64,000 nucleotides of DNA from Anaplasmataceae bacterium AB001_6 (GCA_020002265.1 CP048228.1:124001-188000), one strand, 5' to 3'. Shown: positions 36,645 through 46,295, numbered from the stretch's first letter. Numbers and translations: made by a program. The notes: generated from the sequence alone by a model not told the origin.

Positions 36645-36776
36645 ATGAATATACGTGTAATTATTATTTTATTATTTGCTGTTTTTTTATTGAGCTCTTG
36701 TACTCAAGGAGTTACAAATGAAGAAGATAAAGGTTTGCCTAGTCCTTGTACGCATTATTTGTCAATTGAAGAGTAA
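36645..36776 (+). CDS. Very small lipoprotein, unknown function
   Basis: A 43-codon gene 16 nt after fliR on the same strand. The peptide begins MNIRVIIILLFAVFLLSSC, a perfect signal with lipobox L-S-S-C, giving a mature lipoprotein of only 25 residues (C-T-Q-G-V...GLPSPCTHYLSIEE). It contains one more Cys besides the lipidated one. Such tiny lipoproteins are easily missed by gene finders. The spacing suggests cotranscription with fliR, but it could also be the upstream neighbour of the aminotransferase. Function unknown. Confidence 0.65.
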   Translation: MNIRVIIILLFAVFLLSSCTQGVTNEEDKGLPSPCTHYLSIEE

Positions 36777-36807
36777 TATAAATAGCTCTATTCTTTCTTC
36801 TTAGCTG

Positions 36808-36816
36808 TGTTATAAT
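36808..36816 (+). promoter_or_regulatory. Extended -10 promoter for the aminotransferase gene
   Basis: TGT followed by a perfect TATAAT (36811-36816) forms an extended -10 with no good -35. It would start RNA near 36823, 29 nt before the ATG at 36852. Confidence 0.5.
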
Positions 36817-36851
36817 CACCACATCTGTATTTTTATTTATTCGTTTATTTT

Positions 36852-38057
36852 ATGAATTTGTATCTCTCTGATGGTGTATTGAGAATTAAAGGTGGAATGA
36901 TTTCGTCACAGATATCGAATCGAGCACAACAATTAAAGGAGCAAGGAAGGGAAATTATATCATTAAATTTAGGAGAACCAGATTTTAATACAGAACAATC
37001 TATCTCTGATGCTGCAATAAATGCAGTGAATGATCATGATACGCATTATCCTCCAATGGATGGTAAAGTACAATTAAAAGATGCAGTGATAGCTAAAATG
37101 AAAAGAGATTCAAATTTGATTTACAGCCGTGATCAAGTTCTTATTTGCGGAGGAGCAAAGCAAGCTATATTTAATGTTTTCATGACAATCCTGAACAAAG
37201 ATGATGAAGTTATACTCTTTAAACCTTACTGGTTCTCTTATGTTAGTATGCTTGAATTTATAGGCGCAAAACCAGTAATGGTTGATTGTAATGAAGATTT
37301 TTCAATAGATGCTGCCGATTTGCAAAGTAAGATTTCATCGAAAACAAAGATGATCGTTATTAATTCTCCTAGTAATCCTTCTGGCTATGTCTATGTAAAA
37401 AAAGACTTTGATGCGATATCTGATATAATGAGGAAAAATGAGCAAATCAGTGTTTTAACTGATGATATATATGAGTACATAGTATATGATGTTAAGTATT
37501 CCAATATATTAGATGAAAATAAAGATCTTCTTGATAGAGTCTACATAGTTAACGGTCTTTCAAAGGCTTATGCCATGACCGGATGGCGTGTTGGATATGT
37601 TGCATCCGGCAATGAAGAAGTAATGAAAAAAATGCGTCAATTTCATGTTAATTCGTCAGGAGCCGTATGTTCAATAGCACAAAGAGCAGCTATAGCCGCT
37701 CTTAATGAAATATCCTATGAACAATTAAATTTGCGTTGTGATATTTTCAGACAGAGAAGGGATATCGTGGTAAATTTACTGAATTCTATTGCTGGCTTGA
37801 AAGTGCATATTCCTCAGGGAGCATTCTACGTTTTACCTAGCTGTGCTGGTGTTATAGGAAAAAAGACACCAAAAGGCGAAGTTATAAGTAATGATTATGA
37901 CTTTGTTATGTACCTTCTAGAGGAATATTATGTTGCGGTTACTCCTGCTGTTATATTTGGAATACCAAATCACTTTAGGATATCTTATGCCGCTTCAGAA
38001 GAGAATTTACGTATTGCCTGTAAACGCATAAAAGATGCTATATCAAATCTTTCATAG
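36852..38057 (+). CDS. Aspartate/prephenate-type class I aminotransferase
   Basis: Pyridoxal-phosphate enzyme that moves amino groups between aspartate (or prephenate) and 2-oxoglutarate/oxaloacetate. The 401 residues contain LNLGEPDFNTEQS, the NSPSNPSGYVY substrate loop, LTDDIYEYIVYD and the PLP-binding SKAYAMTGWRVGY (Lys in S-K-A), then the C-terminal FRISYAASEENL with the carboxylate-binding Arg. This is the Ib subgroup (AspC/AspB of alphaproteobacteria and Thermus), about 400 residues. In related bacteria it links the TCA cycle to aspartate. Extended -10 promoter upstream. Confidence 0.9.
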   Translation: MNLYLSDGVLRIKGGMISSQISNRAQQLKEQGREIISLNLGEPDFNTEQSISDAAINAVNDHDTHYPPMDGKVQLKDAVIAKMKRDSNLIYSRDQVLICGGAKQAIFNVFMTILNKDDEVILFKPYWFSYVSMLEFIGAKPVMVDCNEDFSIDAADLQSKISSKTKMIVINSPSNPSGYVYVKKDFDAISDIMRKNEQISVLTDDIYEYIVYDVKYSNILDENKDLLDRVYIVNGLSKAYAMTGWRVGYVASGNEEVMKKMRQFHVNSSGAVCSIAQRAAIAALNEISYEQLNLRCDIFRQRRDIVVNLLNSIAGLKVHIPQGAFYVLPSCAGVIGKKTPKGEVISNDYDFVMYLLEEYYVAVTPAVIFGIPNHFRISYAASEENLRIACKRIKDAISNLS

Positions 38058-38088
38058 ATTTTATAACTGCGTTATCGGTCTATTTTTA

Positions 38089-38102
38089 AGCTAAATTTAG
38101 CT
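38089..38102. promoter_or_regulatory. Perfect 14-bp palindrome upstream of the unknown 118-residue gene
   Basis: AGCTAAATTTAGCT reads the same on both strands. It lies 42 bp before the ATG at 38145, a place where a dimeric regulator could bind. No known operator recognised. Confidence 0.3.
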
Positions 38103-38144
38103 ATTTGTCTGTTAAAATTAGCTTTGATATTCGTTTAATTTTAT

Positions 38145-38501
38145 ATGTCTAATAAAGACGATAATTACAGTTCAAAAGAGAGAATTTATATTGCGTTGGC
38201 AGTGGAAGGGCGTGACCCTAGGGGTGCTAATGTTTCAGTTAATCTTTATATTGGTGAGCCTAAAGATGATGCTAGCCCAATAGCACATCAGGTCAGATAT
38301 TATGCCAATAAAGGCATAAGCGTAGCACAGGATAAAATTAAGCTGATAGAAACAGTATTTGTAGCTTGTCAGGGTATGGATGGTAATGTAAAAGAAGAGG
38401 CGTTTAATTATGCTTTTAATGGCGCTACTAAATCAATTTCTGATACACGAATGCGTTCCAATGTTATTGGTAAAGGTATTGATAAAGGAATTGCAGGGTA
38501 A
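38145..38501 (+). CDS. Conserved-looking protein of unknown function
   Basis: A 118-residue soluble protein without signal peptide or membrane segment. It starts with a polar tail (SNKDDNYSSKE), then a strand-like RIYIALAVEGRD, ANVSVNLYIGEP, a helix-forming HQVRYYANKGISVAQDKIKLIETVFVACQG and a Gly-rich end (GKGIDKGIAG). Composition and codon use match its neighbours, so it is probably real. I do not recognise the family. It stands alone between the aminotransferase and leuS; a 14-bp palindrome precedes it. Confidence 0.6.
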   Translation: MSNKDDNYSSKERIYIALAVEGRDPRGANVSVNLYIGEPKDDASPIAHQVRYYANKGISVAQDKIKLIETVFVACQGMDGNVKEEAFNYAFNGATKSISDTRMRSNVIGKGIDKGIAG

Positions 38502-38577
38502 AATCCAATATATGTGATTTTCTTTAGATTACGATTTTTACAGTAAATGCTTAAAAAATCACCATTATACCGAATGA

Positions 38578-38610
38578 ATACTTTGAAGGTTTAAAATAAA
38601 TTCAAAGTAT
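38578..38610. promoter_or_regulatory. Inverted repeat upstream of leuS
   Basis: ATACTTTGAA (38578-38587) and TTCAAAGTAT (38601-38610) are perfect 10-base complements around a 13-base loop. No T-run follows on the plus strand, so a terminator is unlikely; an operator or leader hairpin for leuS, 80 bp downstream, is possible. Confidence 0.4.
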
Positions 38611-38689
38611 ATATTAAAAAAATCCGTTACCTGTCGTTTTCTTTAGATTATAATGATGTTTCATATTGTCTCTTTATGAAATTTATAAA

Positions 38690-41143
38690 ATGCAGTCTTC
38701 TTTTACATATGATTTCAATACAATAGAATCTACCTATTTTAAAAAGTGTAACTTTATTTTTGATGCCTCTGATACAAAGCCAAAATATTATGTATTATCA
38801 ATGTTCCCTTACCCATCAGGGAAATTACATATGGGTCATGTTCGTAATTACACTATAGGTGATGTTATAGCTCGTTATAAAAGAGCCAAGGGTTATAATG
38901 TTTTGCATCCAATAGGGTGGGATGCCTTTGGTCTTCCAGCAGAAAATGCAGCCTTGGAAAGAAATTTATCTCCTAATAAATGGACTTATAGTAATGTTGA
39001 AACTATGAAAGATCAGCTTAAAAGGTTTGCTTTTTCATATAATTGGGATAAGGAGATAATAACTTGTGATCCATCATATTATAAACATGAACAAGAGATG
39101 TTTATTAAATTCTATGAGAGAGGAATAGCTTATAGAGCAAATGCCAAGGTTAATTGGGATCCTGTAGATAAAACAGTATTAGCAAATGAACAGGTTGTGA
39201 ATGGCAAAGGTTGGAGATCAGGTGCAGAAGTTGAACAAAAGGATTTATCGCAGTGGTTTGTTCGTATTACAGATTATGCAGAAGATTTATTATCAGAACT
39301 TGATAGCCTAGGAGAATGGCCAGAAAGTGTTTTAAGTATGCAGCGCAAATGGATTGGTAAATCTGAAGGTGTTAACATAGATTTTAAAATATTGGATCAT
39401 GAAGAAAAAATCACTATTTTTACAACCAGACCAGAAACAATATTTGGAGCAACTTTTTGTGCAATAAGTGTTGAACATCCAATTGTGTCCAAATTATTAG
39501 GGGATATTGATGTTAGTATCATTGAGAAAAATAATCAATTACAAGATTTAATAGGGATTAAAACAGGGTTGTTTGCTCAACATCCTTTTAAAGAGGATTT
39601 TAATATTCCTGTCTATATTGCAGATTATGTTCTCAATTATGGTTCTATGGCTGTATTTGGCTGTCCTGCTCATGATGATAGAGACTATAGATTTGCAACT
39701 AAATATGGATTAGAAGTTAAAAGTATAATTGAATCTGAAGATAAATTACCAAATATTACAATAGATGAGGAGATTATAGTTAATTCTGATTTTTTAGATG
39801 GTTTAATTTGTAAAGAAGCAAGAAATGTTTGTATACAAAAGCTACAAGATCTAGAGCTTGGAAAGCCAGTAACTAATTATAAATTAAAAGATTGGGGTGT
39901 TTCTAGACAAAGGTACTGGGGCTGTCCTATACCCATGATACATTGCACTAAGTGTGGAATTGTTCCTGTACCTATTGCTGATTTACCAATAACTCTTCCG
40001 GAAGACGATTTAATTTTTGGCCAGGGAAATCCTCTGGATGAGCATCCTGATTGGAAGCATACTACATGTCCTAAGTGTGGCGCTGATGCATTGCGTGATA
40101 CAGATACTTTAGATACTTTTTTTGAATCTTCTTGGTATTTTTTGGCATTTTGTAGTCAAGATATAAAAAACATAGATTTTTCTAAAATCAGTGATTTAAT
40201 GCCGGTTAATTACTACATTGGAGGAATAGAGCATGCTGTTATGCATTTGTTATATTCCAGATTTTTTGTACGTGCACTGAGTGATTGTGGATATTTCAAT
40301 CTTAAAGAGCCTTTTCAAAAATTATTGACTCAAGGAATGGTATGTCATCCAACTTTTAAAGATGCAAATGATAAGTGGTTATATCCTTCAGAAGCTGCTA
40401 ATTTAGATCGTACTAAATTTACCATAGGGCGCAGCGAAAAAATGAGTAAATCTAAGAAAAATATTGTTGATCCTGAAGATATCATAAAAAAATATGGTGT
40501 TGATGTAGTGCGTATTTTTATGATGTCTGATAATCCACCAGAAGGAAATATGAATTGGTCAGATAATGGATTAGAAGGTGTTTCACGTTTTATCAATCGT
40601 ATTTATAGAATGGTTGGTGAATTTATTGAGAAAAATGGAATAGAGAAATGTTTTGATCTTACGATATCTGAAGGTAATAAAGAAGACATATATAATCTGG
40701 GGAAAATTTTGCAAGAATTGAATATTAATATGGAAAAATCTTTATTTAATAAATCTATAGCAAAGCTTTACGAGATATTTAATTATCTTGTTAAAATTGA
40801 TGATGTGGAAGTAATCAGGCACTTTTTAAGAATTCTGATTCTTGTTTTAGAGCCCTTTGCACCTTCTCTGGCATATAAATTATGGTCTGATTTAACAGGA
40901 GAGGAATTTTTGTTGGTATCATGGCCAGAAACTTCTGAGTATACATCACTTTGTATTGAAGAAAGGGTCAATATTGCATTACAGATAAATGGCAAAGTGA
41001 GAAAAATTTTAAAGGTACAAGCTGATATTAAGGAAAAGGAAATTATAGATCTTGCAAAAAAAGAATTAGATAAATACATTACTGGGAAGAAAATAGTTAA
41101 AACTATTTTTATCCCTAGGAAAATATTAAATATTGTCCTATAA
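38690..41143 (+). CDS. leuS: Leucyl-tRNA synthetase
   Basis: Charges tRNA-Leu. Class I catalytic motifs: MFPYPSGKLHMGHVRNY (HIGH as HMGH) at about residue 48 and KMSKSKKN near residue 585. The CP1 editing domain shows TTRPETIFGAT and GCPAHDDRDYRFA with the editing Asp. WGCPIPMIHC and CSGC-like zinc residues (CTKCG, CPKCG) are present, as is the C-terminal LQINGKVRKIL. ATG at 38690 gives a natural N terminus (MQSSFTYDF); a TTG-started frame at 38666 is less likely. About 817 residues, slightly shorter than E. coli. Confidence 0.96.
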   Translation: MQSSFTYDFNTIESTYFKKCNFIFDASDTKPKYYVLSMFPYPSGKLHMGHVRNYTIGDVIARYKRAKGYNVLHPIGWDAFGLPAENAALERNLSPNKWTYSNVETMKDQLKRFAFSYNWDKEIITCDPSYYKHEQEMFIKFYERGIAYRANAKVNWDPVDKTVLANEQVVNGKGWRSGAEVEQKDLSQWFVRITDYAEDLLSELDSLGEWPESVLSMQRKWIGKSEGVNIDFKILDHEEKITIFTTRPETIFGATFCAISVEHPIVSKLLGDIDVSIIEKNNQLQDLIGIKTGLFAQHPFKEDFNIPVYIADYVLNYGSMAVFGCPAHDDRDYRFATKYGLEVKSIIESEDKLPNITIDEEIIVNSDFLDGLICKEARNVCIQKLQDLELGKPVTNYKLKDWGVSRQRYWGCPIPMIHCTKCGIVPVPIADLPITLPEDDLIFGQGNPLDEHPDWKHTTCPKCGADALRDTDTLDTFFESSWYFLAFCSQDIKNIDFSKISDLMPVNYYIGGIEHAVMHLLYSRFFVRALSDCGYFNLKEPFQKLLTQGMVCHPTFKDANDKWLYPSEAANLDRTKFTIGRSEKMSKSKKNIVDPEDIIKKYGVDVVRIFMMSDNPPEGNMNWSDNGLEGVSRFINRIYRMVGEFIEKNGIEKCFDLTISEGNKEDIYNLGKILQELNINMEKSLFNKSIAKLYEIFNYLVKIDDVEVIRHFLRILILVLEPFAPSLAYKLWSDLTGEEFLLVSWPETSEYTSLCIEERVNIALQINGKVRKILKVQADIKEKEIIDLAKKELDKYITGKKIVKTIFIPRKILNIVL

Positions 41144-41149
41144 AAAGTT

Positions 41150-41221
41150 GCTCCCCAGAGTTAGATATAGGGGAAAGAAATTTTACGACTAGGATTTGTC
41201 GTATTGAGAACTCTAAGGAGC
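41150..41221 (+). ncRNA. Candidate structured RNA or leader downstream of leuS
   Basis: Just after the leuS stop a long-range stem can form: GCTCC (41150-41154) with GGAGC (41117 side, 41217-41221) and AGAGTT (41157-41162) with AACTCT (41109 side, 41209-41214), split by a 2x2 mismatch. Inside it TACGAC (41184-41189) pairs with GTCGTA (41198-41103 side, up to 41203). TCCCC near 41152 can instead pair with GGGGA near 41170, so two folds compete. A further hairpin, ATGCTA/TAGCAT, follows at 41223-41238. No known RNA family recognised. Confidence 0.35.
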
Positions 41222-41238
41222 TATGCTAAGTATAGCAT

Positions 41239-41676
41239 GTAATTTGTTTCATATAAATACTTTTATAGCAATATTTCTAATTATATATATATTATCATAA
41301 TCGTATCAATGATAAATCATTATTTTTAAATAATGTGAAAAATATATAAAGATATTTATTGCGATTTTTGCTTTTATAGGTATCTATCTATGCGTTAGAT
41401 GCGAATTTATTACGTAATACGTAATTATTAGTAGGGTTATATCTCTTTCTTTGGATAAATAAGTTATTTTTGTTGTTTGTCTTTGATATTTTAAGAATAC
41501 ACATATTAGATATTCTACATTTAATCCTTCCAGCTGTCTTATTGCATTGACATTAATTTATCCCTGTGCAATGAAAAAGACGTTAAAATTTAGCGCAGAA
41601 TAACAGGATAAGCATTTTTAGCATATTGTTTGCTATTAAAAGAATATGAATAGAGTTATGTTCTTAAGATATTGTG
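41239..41676. other. AT-rich region between leuS and metG without a supported gene
   Basis: The converging leuS and metG leave this stretch. It holds an 8-bp perfect inverted repeat, CATTATTT/AAATAATG (41318-41335), an ATTACGTAATACGTAAT stretch near 41410, and a TTGACA with a plausible spacing to AATGAA near 41550 on the plus strand but no plus-strand gene after it. No open frame of note. Confidence 0.45.
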
Positions 41677-43170
41677 TTATTTGCGCATGAAAAAAGCATC
41701 AGGCTTATTTTTTATTTCATAGATATCTTTTGCATTGTTTATCTTTAATGCATCAAAATTCCTTTGTTCTATATCCATAAAATTCAGTATAGAGTTTGCT
41801 GTTTCGGGAATAAAGATTTGCATAGCAATTATGATACACCTAATCATTTCCATTGCAGTATACAAGACCTTTTCTAATTTTTCTTGATCATTAGTCAATT
41901 TCCATGGTGCATTATCCTCTATATAGGCATTTGCTTTAGATGATAAATTTAGTATATCATCGAGCGTTTTATTGAAATTGAATTGTTCAATATTCTCTAA
42001 GGAACCTTTTATCTTGTAAAATTCACCTAAGAGGAGATTATTATCAAGGTTCTTTCTAACTGAACGATTCAGAGTTTTTGAATATATCATTGATGTAGTA
42101 CGCTGTACTAAATTTCCAATATTATTTGCTAATTCTGAATTAAATCTATTTTTTAAATTTGATATACTAAAATCACCATCTTTGCCAACTGTTATTTCTC
42201 TAGCCAAAAAGTAACGAAAACAATCCAAACCAAAATTATCTATAATTTCAAAAGGATCAATGACATTTCCAAGGGATTTTGATATTTTTTGTCCTTCGTT
42301 TGTCCACCACCCTGTGACTAATAAGTTATCCATGATTTTTATATCACATGCCATTAATATTGCTGGCCAATAGACTGCATGAAACATCAAAATATCTTTT
42401 CCGATGATGTGAATCACCTTACTTTTATTCCACATTTCGTTGAATTTTCCTCTGGAATCTTCGGCGTATTGCGCTACTGTCAGATAATTTGTTAGAGCAT
42501 CTATCCATACATATATAACGTGTTCGGGATCATTTGGGACAGATATTCCCCATTTAAAACTACTACGTGATATAGATAGATCTTTTAATCCCGATTTAAT
42601 GAAAGATAAAACTTCATTCTTTCTACTATCGGGAAATATACAGTTAGGGTGCTTTTCATAATGTTCTATTAATCTATCTTGAAATGCAGATAGTTTAAAA
42701 AAATAATTTTCTTCTTCTATCCATTCAACATCTGCGCCAGTGGGTGCTTTGCCGTCTATTAAATCACTTTCGGTATAGAAAGCTTCATCTCTTACTGCAT
42801 ACCATCCTTTATAACTATCCTTATATATGTATCCAGATTCATATAATTTGTTCCATATTAGATTAACATTTTTTATATGTCTGGATTCGGTGGTTCTTAT
42901 ATAATCAGTGTTTTTGAGTTTCATTATCTTAGTTAGATCTTCAAAATACTTATTGATTTTATCAACGTACTCTTTTGGATTTATTCCCTGTTTTTTAGCT
43001 GATTTTTCTATTTTTTGGCCATGTTCATCTGTGCCGGTAGCAAAAAAAGCATCTTCCCCTTTTAGAAGATAATATCTTGTTAATATATCTGCTATTAAGT
43101 TTGAATAAGCGTGCCCTATATGAGGAACATCATTAACATAATAAATCGGTGTAGTTATATAGGCTGTCAT
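41677..43170 (-). CDS. metG: Methionyl-tRNA synthetase
   Basis: Charges both initiator and elongator tRNA-Met. Class I motifs are TPIYYVNDVPHIGHAYS (HIGH) and KISKSLGN (KMSKS-like). FATGTDEHGQKIEKSAKKQG is the family's second block. It has no four-Cys zinc knuckle in the connecting peptide, so it belongs to the MetG2-like group, and at 497 residues it lacks the C-terminal EMAPII tRNA-binding domain. It is followed downstream (minus strand) by no gene before leuS's end, and preceded by valS 365 nt upstream. Confidence 0.95.
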   Translation of the reverse strand: MTAYITTPIYYVNDVPHIGHAYSNLIADILTRYYLLKGEDAFFATGTDEHGQKIEKSAKKQGINPKEYVDKINKYFEDLTKIMKLKNTDYIRTTESRHIKNVNLIWNKLYESGYIYKDSYKGWYAVRDEAFYTESDLIDGKAPTGADVEWIEEENYFFKLSAFQDRLIEHYEKHPNCIFPDSRKNEVLSFIKSGLKDLSISRSSFKWGISVPNDPEHVIYVWIDALTNYLTVAQYAEDSRGKFNEMWNKSKVIHIIGKDILMFHAVYWPAILMACDIKIMDNLLVTGWWTNEGQKISKSLGNVIDPFEIIDNFGLDCFRYFLAREITVGKDGDFSISNLKNRFNSELANNIGNLVQRTTSMIYSKTLNRSVRKNLDNNLLLGEFYKIKGSLENIEQFNFNKTLDDILNLSSKANAYIEDNAPWKLTNDQEKLEKVLYTAMEMIRCIIIAMQIFIPETANSILNFMDIEQRNFDALKINNAKDIYEIKNKPDAFFMRK

Positions 43171-43535
43171 ATTTTTTAATTATTCAACTAAAAGCTATTA
43201 ATTTTTCACTCTTTTTATAAGCACTGTTCAGTGTATCGAGATAAAGAATATCACTGAATTATAATGAAGTATTTAAATTTTAAAATGATTGATAGGACCA
43301 TTTCAATATATCATACTTATTCTTGAGAGTTATTTCGTCACGTATTATAGATATAGATGAGATTATTTATCACAACAAAATAAAAATCTGTATTAATTAT
43401 TTTGTTGTTCATTTATTTATATTTTGAACTAATAAAATAGTAATATTATCCACTTCTATCTAAAATTATTTGACCTGTATTTTCATCTAAAAAGAACGTA
43501 ATGTATTGAGCAGACCGGAATATCTTATATCAATA
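43171..43535. other. Spacer between valS and metG with a 12-bp inverted repeat
   Basis: ACAACAAAATAA (43372-43383) and TTATTTTGTTGT (43397-43408) are perfect complements around a 13-base loop. It lies 128 nt past the valS stop in transcription order. The stem is A/T-rich, so a weak terminator or a protein-binding site is possible. No open frame seen. Confidence 0.45.
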
Positions 43536-46142
43536 TTATTCGAATATATCTAATATTACTTTATCTGTATTATCGCCTTCTTTATATTCTACCTCTGAGA
43601 CATTACAAGCATGTATAAGGTCAAATTCTGCATTCTTCATGTTTTTCATCCATAATGAAACTTTAGAGTTATCTGTTTTAATTATTGAATCAGTACTTAG
43701 TTTTTTTGAATTATCTATTGCATTATCATCAGCGTCTACTTTTGATTCATTTTTAATTTGACTCTGTGGCGAGGTATTTAAAACTATTTTTGATATCTGT
43801 TTTTTTATGGATATCTGTTTTTTAGATTTCCACGATCTTATTTCTTCTAGTATTTGGCATGCTATTTCTCCTAAAAAATACTTTTCTGGATCATGTGAGC
43901 TAATTATTTCTTTGTGATTTTCTAGCCATGATCCTTTAGCATGTATGGATCTTTCACTGTAAAGGTATTCATATAGATAATCTGTCACAAATGGCAAGAA
44001 GGGTGCAAACATCTTCAACGCCCCTATCATCATATAATTTAGAGCGTGTAGAGCGGTTTCGCCATCAGAGGTTTTATTATCTTGTGTAGTATAGAGTCTT
44101 TTTTTTGCTAATTCTATGTAATTGTCACACAAAATTTTCCAGAAAAATTCTTCAGCAAAATATTTTGCTCTACAGTAATCAAGACGATTATCCATTACTT
44201 CTTCAAATATATTTATATACTCAGCAAATTTAGTTATTGCCCATACATCAACTGGTGCTGTTATCTTCTTTATATCTGGTTTCTTTATGATTTCAAAATT
44301 TGATACAAATCTAGCAACGTTTATTAATTTTGTCACGAGACGTTTCCCATTTTTGATTACATCTTCACTAAAGACAGTATCAGTGCCTAAGTTAGCGGTT
44401 GCGCTCCAGTACCTTATGGGATCGGCACCAAATCTTTCAATTAATTCAAGAGGAGCTATAATATTTCCTTTGGATTTACTCATTTTTTGCTGATCTTTTG
44501 ATAAACACCAGCCACTTATCATGATATTCTTCCATGGCATAGGATATTTTTCCTGTTGATCTTTATTATGTAGGAAAGTCTTGGCTATAGTATAAAAAGC
44601 CCATGTTCTTATTATTTCGTGTGCTTGAGGTCTTAGATCAGCAGGCAATAACTTTTGTGTTCTAGTTTTTTCCAAGCTAAAAATTTCATTTATTCCCAGT
44701 GCATTGATGTTAGGTGTTAAAGAACTTGTTGCCCATGTATCCATAACGTCTTTTACGGGAATTATTTCATCTTTATTAAAACCCTTAGGAAGATCAATAT
44801 TTGGATTAATAGGTAGATCTTCCATTTCAGGTAAAATTATTTCTCCTGTATTTTTATGTTTCCAAGCTGGAATTGGAACTCCTAAAAATCTTTGTCTTGA
44901 TATACACCAATCCCATTTTAAGCTATCAACCCACTGTACATATCTATTGCTCATTGATTGAGGATACCAATTAACAATCGATTCTCCTATTTCTAGCAAT
45001 TCATCTTTAAATGGCAGTATCTTTATATACCACTGTTCTGTTGGAATGAGCTCAAGTTGTATGCCAGAGCGTTCAGCGCATTTAACATAGTGTGATATTT
45101 CTTCTTGTTTTTGTAAATCTCCTGTATCTTTTAATAATTCAATGATTTTTATCCTTGCGTCTTTTACTTTAAGTTTTTGTAGCTGGTTAATAATGTTTGC
45201 TAAAGAACTATCACCAGCATAGTTATGTACTTCTGTCTGAATGATATGTTCTAAATTAATTTTACCGTACTTATTAATTATTATTTTTTCTGCCAGATCA
45301 TGACGCTCTTTCCAAATGAGATCTTGCTCATCTCCATATGTACAGCACATTACTAATCCTGATCCTTTATCTATTTTCACTTCTTCATCAGCTATGAGAG
45401 GTACTTTAAAATTAAATAACGGAACAATAGCATCTTTTCCTTTAAGATGGAGATATCTTTCATCTTCAGGGTTATATAACAATGCGACACAAGCGGGTAA
45501 TAGCTCTGGTCTTGTTGTAGCAATTTCATATGTTGTATCAGCTATTTTAAAAGCTATATAATTCATGTGAGATTGAAATTCTTTTTCTTCTACTTCCGCT
45601 TGAGCTATTGCCGTTTGATCTATACTATCCCAAAGCATTGGGGTGGACTTTCTATATATTAGACCTTTTTTATACAATTCTAAAAAAGACATCTGTGAAA
45701 TTTTATGGGATGTTTCACTGTTTGTGTTGTATTCCAAAGACCAATCTATGCTTAAGCCTATTTTATTAAACAGATCTTTGAAAATAGCACGTGATTCTTG
45801 CGATACATCATGGCATTTCTTTAAGAATTCAGTTCTATCTTCTGTTCCTGCTTTGATTTTAAATTTCTTTTCTACAAGGCGTTCTGTGGGCAGGCCATTA
45901 TCATCAAAGCCCATAGGATAGAATACATCTTTCCCTTTCATTCTGTTATATCTTGCGATGAAATCTGTATGACAATAGCTAAAAATATGACCAATATGCA
46001 AACTTCCCGATATAGTTGGTGGTGGTGTATCGATTACGTAGTTATTATCACTTGTATTATTCCACTTATAGATTCTTGTTTTTGCCCATTTATCCCCTTG
46101 ATTCTTCTCAAGATCTTTTGGATTATATTTGTTATTCAGCAT
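43536..46142 (-). CDS. valS: Valyl-tRNA synthetase, archaeal-type
   Basis: Charges tRNA-Val and edits mischarged threonine. Class I motifs: PPPTISGSLHIGH at about residue 40 and KMSKSKGNIIAPLELIERFGADPIRYW. The segment after HIGH reads FDDNGLPTERLVEK, where ordinary bacterial ValRS has G-T-D-H-A-G-I-A-T-Q; this is the archaeal-like form known from Rickettsia. The editing domain has ATTRPELLPACVALLYNP. C-terminal zone (about 780-868) is shorter and lacks the long coiled coil of E. coli ValRS. 868 residues. Confidence 0.95.
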   Translation of the reverse strand: MLNNKYNPKDLEKNQGDKWAKTRIYKWNNTSDNNYVIDTPPPTISGSLHIGHIFSYCHTDFIARYNRMKGKDVFYPMGFDDNGLPTERLVEKKFKIKAGTEDRTEFLKKCHDVSQESRAIFKDLFNKIGLSIDWSLEYNTNSETSHKISQMSFLELYKKGLIYRKSTPMLWDSIDQTAIAQAEVEEKEFQSHMNYIAFKIADTTYEIATTRPELLPACVALLYNPEDERYLHLKGKDAIVPLFNFKVPLIADEEVKIDKGSGLVMCCTYGDEQDLIWKERHDLAEKIIINKYGKINLEHIIQTEVHNYAGDSSLANIINQLQKLKVKDARIKIIELLKDTGDLQKQEEISHYVKCAERSGIQLELIPTEQWYIKILPFKDELLEIGESIVNWYPQSMSNRYVQWVDSLKWDWCISRQRFLGVPIPAWKHKNTGEIILPEMEDLPINPNIDLPKGFNKDEIIPVKDVMDTWATSSLTPNINALGINEIFSLEKTRTQKLLPADLRPQAHEIIRTWAFYTIAKTFLHNKDQQEKYPMPWKNIMISGWCLSKDQQKMSKSKGNIIAPLELIERFGADPIRYWSATANLGTDTVFSEDVIKNGKRLVTKLINVARFVSNFEIIKKPDIKKITAPVDVWAITKFAEYINIFEEVMDNRLDYCRAKYFAEEFFWKILCDNYIELAKKRLYTTQDNKTSDGETALHALNYMMIGALKMFAPFLPFVTDYLYEYLYSERSIHAKGSWLENHKEIISSHDPEKYFLGEIACQILEEIRSWKSKKQISIKKQISKIVLNTSPQSQIKNESKVDADDNAIDNSKKLSTDSIIKTDNSKVSLWMKNMKNAEFDLIHACNVSEVEYKEGDNTDKVILDIFE

Positions 46143-46295
46143 GGTATAAAAAACTAAAAATAATGGAATCTGATAAAAATAAAGATTACATATTTTTACA
46201 TTATTTTATACTTATTTTTTAATATTTTCTGTGATCGAGAAAATTATAATAAATGTTTTGATCATTTGAGATTTTGATTCAACACAATATGACAT

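Noticed and set aside
43440-43460. TTATCCAC near 43448 as a DnaA box
   Set aside because: A single imperfect site with no cluster.
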